Shown: positions 46,354 through 58,242 of the stretch, piece after piece
Layout of the letters: each line of letters opens with the position of its first letter
Numbering within the stretch: position 1 is the first letter of the stretch
Assembly (NCBI GenBank): GCA_963969495.1
Contig: OZ018326.1
Location: forward strand, 154,194,306 to 154,258,305
DNA length: 64,000 nucleotides
Reading direction: 5' to 3'
From: Ceratothoa steindachneri
Taxonomy: Eukaryota > Arthropoda > Malacostraca > Isopoda > Cymothoidae
Notes under the pieces: model-generated
Told to the model about the DNA's origin: nothing
The model's database searches: none
What the model saw: only the letters and a program-made list of their open reading frames with translations
Made by a program: the position numbers and the translations under genes

Positions 46354-47125
46354 AATGGACTCATATAACAAGCAACGAGAGGAGCTTTTAGAAACAGAAA
46401 TCGCCAAAACGATCAACATCTTCCAGCGACAGTTCTGGCGTCGCAGAATTATCAGCTTCTTAAGTCGTAAGTGGTTGGACCTTTAGAGAGGACCAAATCG
46501 GAATTATTACCGGTCGACCATTGGGTAATCTGGAAGAATTAAGGAAAACGGCAGTCCAAGTCGGATTTGGGGAAGAACTAGTGACTCACAAGTTCATTCA
46601 GTTCATGCTTCTGAACATCACGCCCCTCATCGCCGCCCAGAAAGATTCCACCCTCGCTCAGCTAGGAAAACTCTCGGATGAACTAATGCCGTTTTATAAA
46701 GCATAGTTTTTCAGTGTAGCTAGATAGTAGTGTCAAAAACGAACGTGGTGATAACTTGTTTTCTAATTATAGGTGCGTTAGTGTGAATGATAGGAGTGGT
46801 AATCAAGCCGACCATATATAATATTCTAACGTTGCGCCGTTCAGTGCCTATTGGTGCGTACCCTGATGGCAGTTGTAAAAATTGTGGTGATAGCGCGGGA
46901 AACATACTAGTGGGATTACGACCCTTTCGCTGTAATCAAAAGCCTGTAGTATGTCGGTCACATTTATATATAGGTGCGAGTGCCAAATTTTGTAAACCAT
47001 GGTGTAGGTGGCCAAAGCGGAGTGAAGACACACATGCAACAATCCTCCAGCCCATCCTCGCTGGCCCCCTCGGGAAACTAAAACGGCATGCCAACTTCTT
47101 TCACTGTCGCTGCAAAATTAAATAA
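46354..47125 (+). pseudogene. Gypsy gag
   Basis: Starts at ATG 46354, 24 bp after the PBS region (QREELLETEI). After a frameshift near 46480 come REDQIGIITGRPLGNLEELR and a helical stretch ending SDELMPFYKA (46706). The C-terminal module LYIGASAKFCKPWCRWPKRS (near 46970) is the Cys-Pro-Cys-Trp form that closes gag in arthropod Gypsy elements. At least two frame changes are needed. Confidence 0.6.
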
Positions 47126-47420
47126 TAAGATGTGAATTCCTAATCGATACAAGGGCAAGTGTGTCTATAATTCGGTCAGTTTGGTTCTCGTGTGTGAAAT
47201 GCGAGATTTCAGTGTGAACATTGCAACTGGCAATGGAGGTAAAATAAAGGTTCACTGTTATGTACAAGTGGTAATAGTTATTCCTAGTCTGCGTCGCTCA
47301 TTTAGATGGATATTCATTGTAGTTGATACTTTATCGCCATTATTGGGAGCCAATTTTCTGGGGTACTTTAATCTTTTGGTGGATTGTGCGCGCAACTCAC
47401 TTATTGATGATTAGACTAGG
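47126..47420 (+). pseudogene. Gypsy aspartic protease
   Basis: EFLIDTRASVSII (near 47135-47170) is the D-T-G-A-x-x-S motif with Gly replaced by Arg. The C-terminal half RRSFRWIFIVVDTLSPLLGANFLGYFNLLVD (47290-47390, read in short blocks) has the expected 'LLGADFL' flap-side motif. In an active element it would mature Gag-Pol. The Gly to Arg change at the active site and frame shifts inactivate it. Confidence 0.65.
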
Positions 47421-47584
47421 CTCGTTTTCAAAGTAAAACAGTCCAAGGAACCGGTAATATCGCTAATAATTATTAATGGTGTCCCGCATATTCCGCCCCG
47501 TTGTAGGGCAGTGTTTAAAATGAACGATTCCGTGTACAACCCTACATTTGTCATTGCCACTCTTCACCGTCTAACTCCGTGGTA

Positions 47585-49269
<1,685 letters not shown>

Positions 49270-49292
<23 letters not shown>

Positions 49293-50409
49293 TTGGTTTA
49301 AGAATGGAAAACTTGTGAGCTTTGATGTAAACTCTTTGTTTACCAAAGTTCCGGTTGACCAAACCATGGGCCTTCTGCGGGAAATTATGCCTAGACTTAA
49401 TTTTGATCTTCCTATTTCTACAAGTAAATTTATCGATCTAGTTGAATTATGTCTCTCTGACAATGTGTTTCGAGAAAATAATGAGTTTTATAGACAAATA
49501 TTTGGCCTTAGCATGGGAAATAGTTTATCTCCGATATTGGCATGTCTCTTCATGGAATATTTTGAGACTGAACTCCTTCTCACAATTTCTCCCCCTAACT
49601 TTATATGGTTAAGGTACATTGACGATGTATTTTCTGTATGGCCTAATGGCCATGATTTTGATAGCTTTTTTAATAATTTGAATAATTTGCATGTATCCAT
49701 CAAATTTAAATATGAATGGGAACATGATAATAGATTACCCTTTTTACATGTCCTCATTAATAAAGATTACCATGAATTAAAACTTGACGTTTATAGAAAA
49801 CCAACCCACTCGAATGCCTATATACATTATTTTTCATTTCATGATAATACTGTTAAAAAATCAGTAATTTCTAACCTTTTCCTTAGAGCATATAAAATAT
49901 GTCATCCTTCCTATTTAGATGAGGAAATTGTCATTATCAGGACCATTTTTTCTAATTTGTATTATCCCGATTGGTTCATATCGTCTGCCCATTTTGCAGC
50001 TAGGAAAACATTCTATGGTAATAAGCCTTCCCGCACTAATGGATTCAACAAATGTATAACATTGCCATTTAATAAGAAATTAAATAGTTTAAAGGACATA
50101 TTTGGAAACGCGGGTATTAATCTAGCCTTTAAATATAATAATTCCTTAAACCAATTGATGATTGCCAGGAAACCCAAAGAACATCATAACATAGGAGTAT
50201 ATGCAATACCATGCAATGAGTGCTATAAATTTTATATAGGGGAAACGGGGAGAAATCTAGACAAGAGATTGTACGAACACAAAAGAGATATTAGAGTGGG
50301 CAGCCAAAGCAGTGGAATATTTTGCCGTGTTAGAGACTTAAATCATTCGATCGATTTCAATGGAAGTAAAATGGTATTTAAATCGGCTATGTTAAGAGAA
50401 GAATCGTAG
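49270..50409 (+). pseudogene. Penelope-like RT with GIY-YIG endonuclease
   Basis: From about 49305 the frame is genuine: LVSFDVNSLFTKVPVDQ (RT motif A), FGLSMGNSLSPILACLFMEY (motif B), LRYIDDVFSVW (motif C with the catalytic Asp pair) and LPFLHVLINK, then PTHSNAYIHYFSFH. The GIY-YIG domain (about 50150-50390) shows NIGVYAIPCNEC, FYIGETGRNLDKRLYEHKRD. The first ~11 residues (MGFLAIINWFK) belong to the inverted copy. A 1-nt lesion near 50390 ends the frame about 60 residues early compared with the inverted copy. The enzyme reverse-transcribes at GIY-YIG-made nicks. Confidence 0.85.
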
Positions 50410-50735
50410 AATCGAGCTTGACATAGTCAGTTCCTAATTTAAATCTATCTGAGGGGCAATTTTCTTTTAATCCTGTAATGCGAAAGGAAATAAACAAAAT
50501 AGTGAAATGTCAGCCATTCAATAAATTTAGGCCTAACCCCCCCTCTGATTAGCTACAAGTAGGGGATTGATGGAAAAAAAGGGATCTTTCACGACCTGAC
50601 CCCGTGTTATGTATGTAAGCACTTTTCTAATATTTTCTATCCAGTGTCAGTTAAAAAAGGGTGTGAGATACACCGAAACTGTTCTGAATTAAATTGTCTT
50701 CGGAGAATGTGGTTTAATTCCTCATCTTTTCTTGC
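49293..50735 (+). mobile_element. Penelope-like element (5'-truncated)
   Basis: RT plus GIY-YIG endonuclease in the order typical of endonuclease-bearing Penelope-like elements, followed by a ~320-bp 3' UTR. The inverted copy at 48719-49292 shares the 3' end. Inverted or tandem partial copies are a known habit of this group. The N-terminal quarter of the protein is missing. Confidence 0.85.
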
Positions 50736-51205
50736 GATATTGCATTAATTTTCATATATATATATGAAAATAAAAAATTGTAGGGGTGAAACCACTACAC
50801 TTCTAACCACCAACCTATTAAAACCTTTGTACAACCCAATTATAAATTACCTAATCGGAATCTACTTTCCCTTTTCCCCGAGTCCACAGCGCATTTTAAC
50901 GAACACTTTTATTTCTTCAGCGCTCCATTGAGGTCAGTAAAAATTAGCTCCCTAATTAATCATCAGTGTATACAAAGGGTCTAAAAATGTTCATATTCAA
51001 AGTATAATTCCTTCCTTTGAATTCCGGGTTCCCCTGATTTTATAACTTAAAAAACGTCGTGGCAGGAATATACTATACTTTATATAATTCCCTGAGCTCT
51101 TTCAACTGCAACCTCACTCACCATCATGCTACTTTGAACACTAGGCCTTTGGCCTGCACCTACTCAAGGTTGACAATCGATAAATTCTGTTCAGCACCAT
51201 GGATA
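50736..51205. other. Unassigned interval
   Basis: Starts with a small TATATATATATG/CATATATATATATG palindrome near 50754-50768 and contains no recognisable gene. Confidence 0.4.
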
Positions 51206-52135
51206 TATAGAGTATGGTTATCAATGTGATTTATCTTCGGTTAATTAATCAGCCTGGATAGCGTTTCGAAAACCGTACCCATAAATTTTGTTTGATCGAA
51301 GATGTCTGCCGTTAGCTTTAGGCCTAAAGGCGACAGCGAAATAAATTTTGGAAGAATGGCCTGGGCGTTAAGAAAGAGAATTACACAAATATAAATATAT
51401 TTATAAAAATCAACGAATGTACAGAGATAAGTAGGTTAAGTCAATATGGTGAATAATATGGAGAAACAATATAGAGTGAATAATAGAGTAAATAATAATA
51501 TAGAGTATAATAGAGTATCTTTGATATAGTCAATAATATTGAGTTCTAAGTAATATAGTGTAGTAATTTAGAGTATTTTAAAGTATCTATCATGGACTGT
51601 GAATTGAGGGCTGCAATGAGAAGCAAATATAATTAGGACCTGCTCTCGTAATGTCGTTTGCAAAGAATGTGAGAGTGGAATTAACTCAGTATGATTTATT
51701 TGGAGGTAAATGAATAATTGTAAGAGGAATGGTTACAGACCTTTATACGACGAGAGCAGCGAGTAAAGTGGGCAGGTTCGCGTGCTTATTTGGTCGAGCT
51801 GGAAACGTGTGTTTGTTTTTTTTTGTTTGTGAAATTTAAGAGATGTTGTTTGGAACAGTATACGTTAATTGAATTGGCAAGTAAAATAAATGAATGAATT
51901 AATTATTAAGTTTAACATAAATGATTTGATTTACAAAAGTTGAAGTAAATTAATTGAAAGTTTAAATTGACAAAGCTAAGTAAAATGATTAAATTAAGTT
52001 AAAGTAAAATAATTAAATGATTAAATTGACAAGTTAAAGTAATGCATAATGAATTTTACATAATAATGGATGTATATACATATTTAAGTTTTCCAGGAGG
52101 TTTTTATTATAGGAATGCCCAGAGACATTGCTATA
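51206..52135 (-). repeat. 3' LTR of L2-family Gypsy element
   Basis: Direct repeat of 57366-58242. In element orientation it runs TATAGCAATGTCTC...CTATA, i.e. with TATAG/CTATA inverted termini rather than TG/CA. The outer end contains the imperfect palindrome TATAGGAATGCC / GGCATTGCTATA shared with L1 LTRs. Confidence 0.85.
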
Positions 52136-52160
52136 ACACTCTCCCCTAAGAAGGTCCCCC
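52136..52160 (-). promoter_or_regulatory. Polypurine tract
   Basis: In element orientation the purine run AAGGGGGGGGGA, then CTTCTTAGGGGAGAG, lies directly upstream of the 3' LTR, where plus-strand cDNA priming is expected. Confidence 0.65.
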
Positions 52161-52179
52161 CCCCCTTTTTACTATTTTG

Positions 52180-53470
52180 AGATTATAAGTCTGAGTATCG
52201 ACGAGGCCTCCTGACGACGCGACCGGAACGTGTGGCAGTGCCATTGGTTTGGCTGCGGGTACGAGGACACAGATTTGCTGTGGCAGTGGCAGTGCCATTA
52301 GCGTTGAACGAGGCACTGGCACGAGAGAAGGTTGACGGAGCGAAGGTGATCCGCTTGCTATTCCTTCTGAGATGGCGTCAAGCGGGATGTGGGAGTCCTG
52401 AGTCCCATTGTCCGCTGACGGAGTGACCAGTGGGGGAGATTTTTGCTCCTAACTAACCACTTGCCCGACGAGGGTTCCTGCAACAAAGGAGGAGGAGGCA
52501 GCAAAACGGAAGGTGGAGTTGGAGAGGCAGTAGTTAAAAAGGTGGGGTTTAGGTTGTTTTGGGGGATTACTGAACCATAAATGGGTATAGTAGGATGAGA
52601 ATGAGGTGATTGGGGTTCAAGACGAACATTTTGGGTATAAGCGGGTTTTAGGCGGTTGATAGAGACAGTATCTTGCCTGGTGCCAATCTTTAGGACGAAG
52701 AATTTTGGCTTCCAGGAGATAACGAGAAAGGGTCCGTAATAGAATGGTTGTAACGAAGTGCGAGCTGAATCGCGACGGACGAAAACATGGGAGCATGCTG
52801 TCATCTCCTTCCGCACGAAGGTTTTATAATTAGCAGGCACTCCAGGGGGAGTTGGCTTAATTTCAGCCATCACCCGTACAAGGTTATGTACGTATGAAGA
52901 AGGATCTAGGTGAGAAGGTAGAGGTCGGTCAGAGGAAGAAAAGACTTGACCGGGTAGACGAAGTTGAGTACCATAAACAAATTCAAGGAGGAGCGAATGC
53001 CAAGGAGAATCAAAGGTAGCTTGTCCACCCAAGTTATGTTTGGATCGGTGGATCGTAAGCTTGCTTTGATGGTCCGATGCAGACGTTCTACCTTAGAGTT
53101 ACTCTAGGGGTGGTAGCTTGTAGTACGAATGCGAAAGGAGCCAAGGACTGACATGAGTGCACCCCATTAGGGAGATTCAAACTACAGCCACGATCAATCA
53201 TGATCGTTGAGGGAACACCAAAACGAGCAACCCATGCTAAGACGAAAGCTCGAGTGACAGTGGAAGCTCTGATGTCCGAGATAGGAACCGCCTCTGGCTA
53301 GCGAGCAAAACGATCGATCATGGTGAGAAGATAATTGCAACCACGGGAGTAAGGAAGAGGACCTACTAGATCGATGTGAACGGCGTCAAAATGTGACGAA
53401 GGAAGAGGAAAAGGGACCAGAGGAGCTTTTGTGTACGGTGGACTTTAGCACAAATTGCATGGCAGGCATG
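52180..53470 (-). pseudogene. Gypsy integrase and pol C-terminus
   Basis: Minus-strand: AVHIDLVGPLPYSRG (first catalytic Asp, near 53380), TIMIDRG (second Asp, near 53200) and a KVERLHR-like block (Glu, near 53090), each in a different frame because of stops and indels. The open part 52358-53032 covers QATFDSPWHSLLLEFVYGTQ, KEMTACSHVFVRRD, GPFLVISWKPKFFVLKIGTR and DTVSINRLKPAY. The Pro-rich tail to about 52190 is broken before the usual Arg-rich end. It would integrate the cDNA. Confidence 0.75.
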
Positions 53471-53675
53471 AGCGAATCCATTTGACCACGTCGGCATTCA
53501 TACCTGGCCAAACGAAGCGTTGTGCAACTAGCTTGCGAGTGGCATTGGCGCCAGGATGAGAGAGGCTATGAATTTGGTCGAAGAAGCACCGACGGTAAGC
53601 GAGAGGAATGAGAGGACGAGGACTTTCAGGAATTGAATAGTCAACCAGGATGCGCATGGAAGGACAGTCAGGCAA
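53445..53675 (-). pseudogene. Integrase H2C2 zinc domain
   Basis: Reads RCFFDQIHSLSHPGANATRK, FVWPGMNADVVKWIRSCLPC and NLC. The His-x3-His and Cys-x2-Cys pattern (IHSLSHPG, CLPCNLC) is the N-terminal zinc module of Gypsy integrase. It lies between RNase H and the core. Confidence 0.8.
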
Positions 53676-53767
53676 GTCAATCTCGCGAACGACGAGTTAA
53701 GAAGAGTGACGCAGGAATGTAGCGAATATCGTTCGTCATCTGCAGGATGAAGTCAAGATGACGAGTG

Positions 53768-54076
53768 TCAACGGGTGTCTACTGACGAAGTACTATGACA
53801 CAAACATGCACCGACCAAGGGCTTATGGTCAGTAAAAATGGTAAATTCACGCCCTTCCAAATGATGGCGGAGGTGGCGGACAGCGAGATATATTCCAAGG
53901 AGTTCTCCAGAGGACGTTGAATATCTCTTTTGAGAGTTTGTAAGAGCGCGAGAAAAGAAAGCAAGAGGTTGCCATTGGTCACTAACTTTCTGATGCAAGG
54001 TTGCACCTACGTGGGTTGAGGATGCATTTGAGGAGACGCTTATGTGGGCTCCTGGAGAAGGATGAGCCAATTCCAC
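53768..54076 (-). pseudogene. Gypsy RNase H
   Basis: HISVSSNASSTHVGATLHQ (catalytic Asp of the usual 'TDAS' replaced by Ser-Asn), QPLAFFSRALTNSQKRYS, SGELLGIYLAVRHLRHHLEG and FTIFTDHKPLV (a conserved Asp). The first-position substitution and frame change at 53790 suggest inactivity. Confidence 0.75.
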
Positions 54077-54130
54077 GGCGCGGGCAATAGCCTCTTTGGT
54101 GCGAGAGAATGAATCGCACGCCTCAGTGGA

Positions 54131-55193
54131 TCATTCAAGTAGAGAGTTCTTTTTGGTCTTGGTGAGCATAGAGTTGAGAGGTTGCATGACCTGGGCACAT
54201 TTAGGGATGAATCTGTGGTAGAAATTGACCATGCCACAGAAACTCTTGAGTTGTTTGCGTGATGTAAGACGAGAAAAGTTTCTCATCGCGCTAACTTTAT
54301 CTTCGAGTGGGCTAATCCCTGCACTCGAGACATGGTGCCCCAAGAATGAGAGTTGCGGGATACCAAAGAGGCACTTGGAGGTGTTTAGTACGATACCGTA
54401 CTCCTGAAGACGAGAAAAAAACTTGGCGAAGACGCGAAAGGTGTTCCTCCAGCGAGGAAGATGATATTAGGAGATCATCGATGTAGCAAAATACAAACGG
54501 AAGTCCCCTAAGGACTTGATCCATAAAGCGCTGGAAAGTTTGCCCAGAGTTACGCAATTCATATGGCATCTTGACCATTTCAAAAGCACCAAACGGAGTG
54601 GTGATGTTAGTCTTTGCGACATCATCTGGGTGAATAGGGATCTGGTTGAAATCACGAATCAGATCCAAGCGAGAAAAGATCGTACAGCTATGGAGAGAAG
54701 AGGTAAAATCGGCTAAGTACGGCAAGGAATAACGATCAGGAATAGTTACAGCGTTAAGAGCTCTGTAATCCCCAACCGTTCTGAATTCCCCCGGCGTGGA
54801 TTTGGGCACAATGTGAAGTGAAGAGGCCCACGGAGAAGAGGAAGGCCTACAAATGCCTGAATCAATCATGAATTGGAGTTCATCAAGCATAGCAGAGAGT
54901 TTATCCGGTGCTAGACGGCGTAGCCGTGAGAATACAAGACCTCCTGTTGTCTCGATCCGATGCACCACACTATGTTTAATGGGCCTGTCCTTCGAAGGTG
55001 GAAGGGTAAGCTCAGGAAACTCCTGAAGAAGACGCTGAAACGGTGGCTCGGTGGACGGGAGACAAATAGAGAGGAGGGAACTCTGAGAAGGCGAAGACGA
55101 ACCTGAGACACTGAGGAGAGTTTTGCGGTCGACAAGGTTGCGTTTTCCAGAATCGAGCAGGAGGTCGTGAGCTGAAAGATAGTCGAGGCTCAA
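54131..55193 (-). pseudogene. Gypsy reverse transcriptase
   Basis: The main frame 54312-55193 includes KHSVVHRIETTGGLVFSRLR, DELQFMIDSGICRPSSSPW, VGDYRALNAVTIPDRY, FSRLDLIRDFNQIPIH, TPFGAFEMVKMPYELRNSGQ and the catalytic VFCYIDDLLISS. The frame shifts near 54400. The thumb is at 54131-54343 (GHHVSSAGISPLEDKVSAM, LKSFCGMVNFYHRFIPK). The catalytic residues look intact; the frameshift breaks the polyprotein. Confidence 0.85.
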
Positions 55194-55490
55194 TATTGGA
55201 CAATCTACTTCGGCTATGATGAAAGTCCATCAAAAACCCGACGGAGACCGAGTGAGACTTGAAGGTTACGCCTTCCATACGTCCTAATATTGGTCGAATT
55301 GGCTGCCTTCAGAACTAAATCTGAAGGGGCAGAAGCTTTATCAGCCTTAGAAATTGGTATGACACTGCATTCAGCACCAGTGTCCACCATGAATGAAAAT
55401 TCAGAAAGTGGGTCAAAAATACGAAATGGACGAGCTACTTGAGGAAATAAGGTGTAGGCAAGGGATATAGACCCTCTTGTCCCATGCCTT
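55194..55490 (-). pseudogene. Gypsy aspartic protease
   Basis: FSFMVDTGAECSVIP (near 55395-55355) is the intact D-T-G-A active-site motif, followed by APSDLVLKAANSTNIRTYG. A frameshift near 55225 precedes SNIEPRLSF, which leads into RT. The protease would cleave Gag-Pol. Confidence 0.75.
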
Positions 55491-55499
55491 TCTTGTTTA

Positions 55500-57000
55500 A
55501 AGTTTGTGATTGAGAGAATGTAGAGAGAAGAATACCAGAATTGTAAGTTTGAGAATTCGGAGAAAATGGTTGAGTTGGGTGAAGTGAGAAAACTGGAGGA
55601 TTTGAGGAGTTTGGGGATGAAGATTGATGTGCGAGGAGTGGAGAGTTGAGATTAGGTGGAGGTGGAATTACTAGTTGTAAATATGTGCAAGGCTGTAAAC
55701 AAGTTGCGGCTTGTGCACCATATTTGTTATGATATCAGCACCACCGAGTTGGATGAGAGGAAAGGGAAAAGTTATGCTTCGGGAGGAGACTACTTGGCGC
55801 AGTATGTGAAGAAGCATAACTGTGGCTACAAGGCTGTGTACAGTGTACAGCGTTGTGCCCGTACCTTTGATGATACCAGCATAGGCCCTGATGGTGTGGA
55901 AGATGGTGAGAAAAGTTGGAAGAATAAGGGTAAAATTTTGCTGTCTCTCACCTCTTGCATCGGGATGCCCTCGTTGGTCTCTCTTTCGTGAACCAGAGCG
56001 GGACCTGCGCCTTCGATCGCCAAACCCGTGTCCGTGATAGCTCTGTGGTTCACGCTGCAGCTTTAACCGCTGGATGTCGGCTTCCATCCTCCGTATGGAA
56101 GCCTCAAGGTCTCTCGATAGGGAAGATGGAACCCTTGAATGCTCGGCCCGTTCGTCAGAGGAGCTCGACGTGCCTCCAACTTGCGAAATTGAAGCATTGT
56201 TAATTTGGCCGTTGCCCCAATTCACATAAGGACTTTCATACAATTTATCTGCGGCTGCAGCAATCTCATCAATGCTCGTGGGGTTCGAGCTTAGGATTAA
56301 TGGCCTAATACCCTCGGAACTCCTCTCATGAAAATTTCGGTGACGAGAGGGTTAAAAAGATCGATGTGAGCACCTTTTACCCCGATAAGGTCCTTCAAAT
56401 AAGACAAAAAAGAAGAAGGACTCTCATCTCCCATTTCCTGAGTATTCAGGAGCTCTCTAAGGTCATCAATTTGGGACTTACCATATGTATTGAGAAAAGC
56501 CCCATTCAGGCGGTCTAAAACATCAGCCTGTTCCCCGTTAAGTAACACTACCCTGAACTGAATAAAGATACTTATGGGTAAGCGCTGGATGATCGCAGAT
56601 ACTTTCTCCTCCCCAGGGATATTTTTTGGCTTAAGGAGGATGGATGAAACTTCTAACCATGTAATTGAATTTGCAGGATTATACAGCGCCATCTACCCTG
56701 CGCATCGAATCTGAAGTGTTACCTTTTTTTTGGCCGTCAATAGCTGAAATCTATTTCCAAAGTAACTAAATTTATAAATTTTTTTGCCATCAATAGCTGG
56801 GTTTTGACAGATGCGGATGACCTTTGATAGGCCCTTGTGGCTTTTGTCATCCGTGAAATTATGTTATATGTTATGTACACAGGAAGAGAGAGGTACGCAT
56901 GTGGCTGTCTATGCGCAGATGGTTGGGCATGATGATGAGGTTGGGGGCTAACTGATGTCCTTAGTTGATGTGTCTGGTCCATTATAGACACTGTTTAATG
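55500..57000 (-). pseudogene. Gypsy gag with coiled coil and double knuckle-like C-terminus
   Basis: N-terminal part at 56991-56880 (SVSPQPHHHAQPSAHRQPH). The capsid-like part is 56692-56297: NPANSITWLEVSSILL, EEKVSAIIQRLPISIFIQF, LRELLNTQEMGDESPSSFL and NPLVTEIFMRG. A Ser/Asp-rich linker and SSLSRDLEASIRRMEADIQR coiled coil follow (56243-56050). The last part, in a shifted frame, carries two W-Y-H-x3-Y-G...C-x2-P-C modules at about 55890-55830 and 55745-55690. An insertion at 56688-56878 splits it. Confidence 0.7.
56688..56878 (+). repeat. Insertions in gag: foldback terminal fragment and X-family tail
   Basis: 56688-56725 is the complement of the 11500-11540 terminal motif (AATCTGAAGTGTTACC). 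56800-56878 is a plus-strand X-family 3' end (GATGCGGATGACCTTTGATA, GTCATCCGTG, TTATGTTATATGTTATG). A GCCRTCAATAGCTG repeat at 56735 and 56786 brackets the space between them and may reflect a small duplication. Confidence 0.65.
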
Positions 57001-57348
57001 TATATTTGTGCTAGTTGAATGAAGGAGTTTACGTGAGAGGTAGTTGTGGCTGCGTGTACGTGTGTGCGTGTATGCGTAAATTGGTCACGAGCACAGGAAT
57101 ATGAAGAAATAAAAAATAATTGAGAAATAAAGGAAATTGTCCACTCGTTGAATATAAGGGATAATATTAAATTAAAATTGAGGTGAATTATTATAATTAG
57201 AAGGATGATGCTAAAGATAACACGTGATATGAAAAAATTGAACACGTCGGTCAAAAATGTTCCAGCGAGGACTGGGACAAAATGACGTGTGGAGTCAAGA
57301 ATTATTCTGACGTTTAAACTTATTTATTGAATGATGGGAGATTACTAA

Positions 57349-57365
57349 ACTTTTGACACCAATTT
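57349..57365 (-). promoter_or_regulatory. Primer-binding site of L2-family element
   Basis: In element orientation TTGGTGTCAAAAGT follows the 5' LTR end (ACTATA) directly. TGGTGTC-type sites are common in arthropod Gypsy elements; the primer tRNA was not determined. Confidence 0.65.
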
Positions 57366-58242
57366 TATAGTGTATGGTTATCAATGTGATTTATCTTCGG
57401 TTAATAAATCAGCCTAGATAGCGTTTCGAAAATCATACCCATATATTTTGTTTGATCGAAGATGCCTGCCGTTAGCTTTAGGCCTAAAGGCGACAGCGAA
57501 ATATATTTTGGAAGAATGACTTGGGCGTTAAGAAAGGAATTACACAAATATAAATATATTTATAAAAATCAACGAATGTACAGAGATAAGTAGGTTAAGT
57601 CAATATGGTGAATAATATGGAGAAACAATATAGAGTGAATAATAGAGTAAATAATAATATAGAGTATAATAGAGTATCTTTGATATAGTCAATAATATTG
57701 AGTTCTAAGTAATATAGTGTAGTAATTTAGAGTATTTTAAAGTATCTAAAATGGACTGTGAATTGGGGGCTGCAATGAGAAGCAAATATAATTAGGACTT
57801 ACTCTCGTATTGTCGTTTGCAAAGAATGTGAGAGTGGAATTAACTCAGTATGATTTATTTGGAGGTAAATGAATAATTGTAAGAGGAATGGTTACAGAAC
57901 TTTATACGACGAGAGCAGCGAGTCAAGTGGGCAGGTTCGCGTGCTTATTTGGTCGAGCTGGAAACGTGTGTTTGTTTTTTTTTGTTTGTGAAATTTAAGA
58001 GATGTTGTTTGGAACAGTATACGTTAATTGAATTGGCAAGTAAAATAAATGAATGAATTAATTATTAAGTTTAACATAAATGATTTGATTTACAAAAGTT
58101 GAAGTAAATTAATTGAAAGCTTAAATTGACAAAGTTAAGTAAAATGATTAAATTAAGTTAAAGTAATGCATAATTAATGTATATACATATTTAAGTTCCC
58201 CAGGAGGTTTTTATTATAGGAATGCCCATAGGCATTGTTATA
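57366..58242 (-). repeat. 5' LTR of L2-family Gypsy element
   Basis: Direct repeat of 51206-52135 with the same TATAG/CTATA termini. The outer flank (GATAGCGAACG) shows no obvious match to the other flank (TCAGCACCATGGA), so no clean target duplication was found. Confidence 0.85.

Larger units (their letters stand above)
51206..58242 (-). mobile_element. Near-complete Ty3/Gypsy element, L2 family
   Basis: About 7 kb with two LTRs (51206-52135 and 57366-58242) and, on the minus strand, PBS, gag, protease, RT, RNase H, integrase and polypurine tract in the Gypsy order. All ORFs carry lesions. A foldback terminal fragment and an X-family LINE tail interrupt gag at 56688-56878. The LTRs differ by substitutions and a ~50-bp indel, so it is not recent. 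Confidence 0.85.

Noticed and set aside
51206..58242. Endogenous retrovirus with an envelope gene
   Set aside because: No third ORF is present between integrase and the 3' LTR; it is a gag-pol Gypsy retrotransposon.
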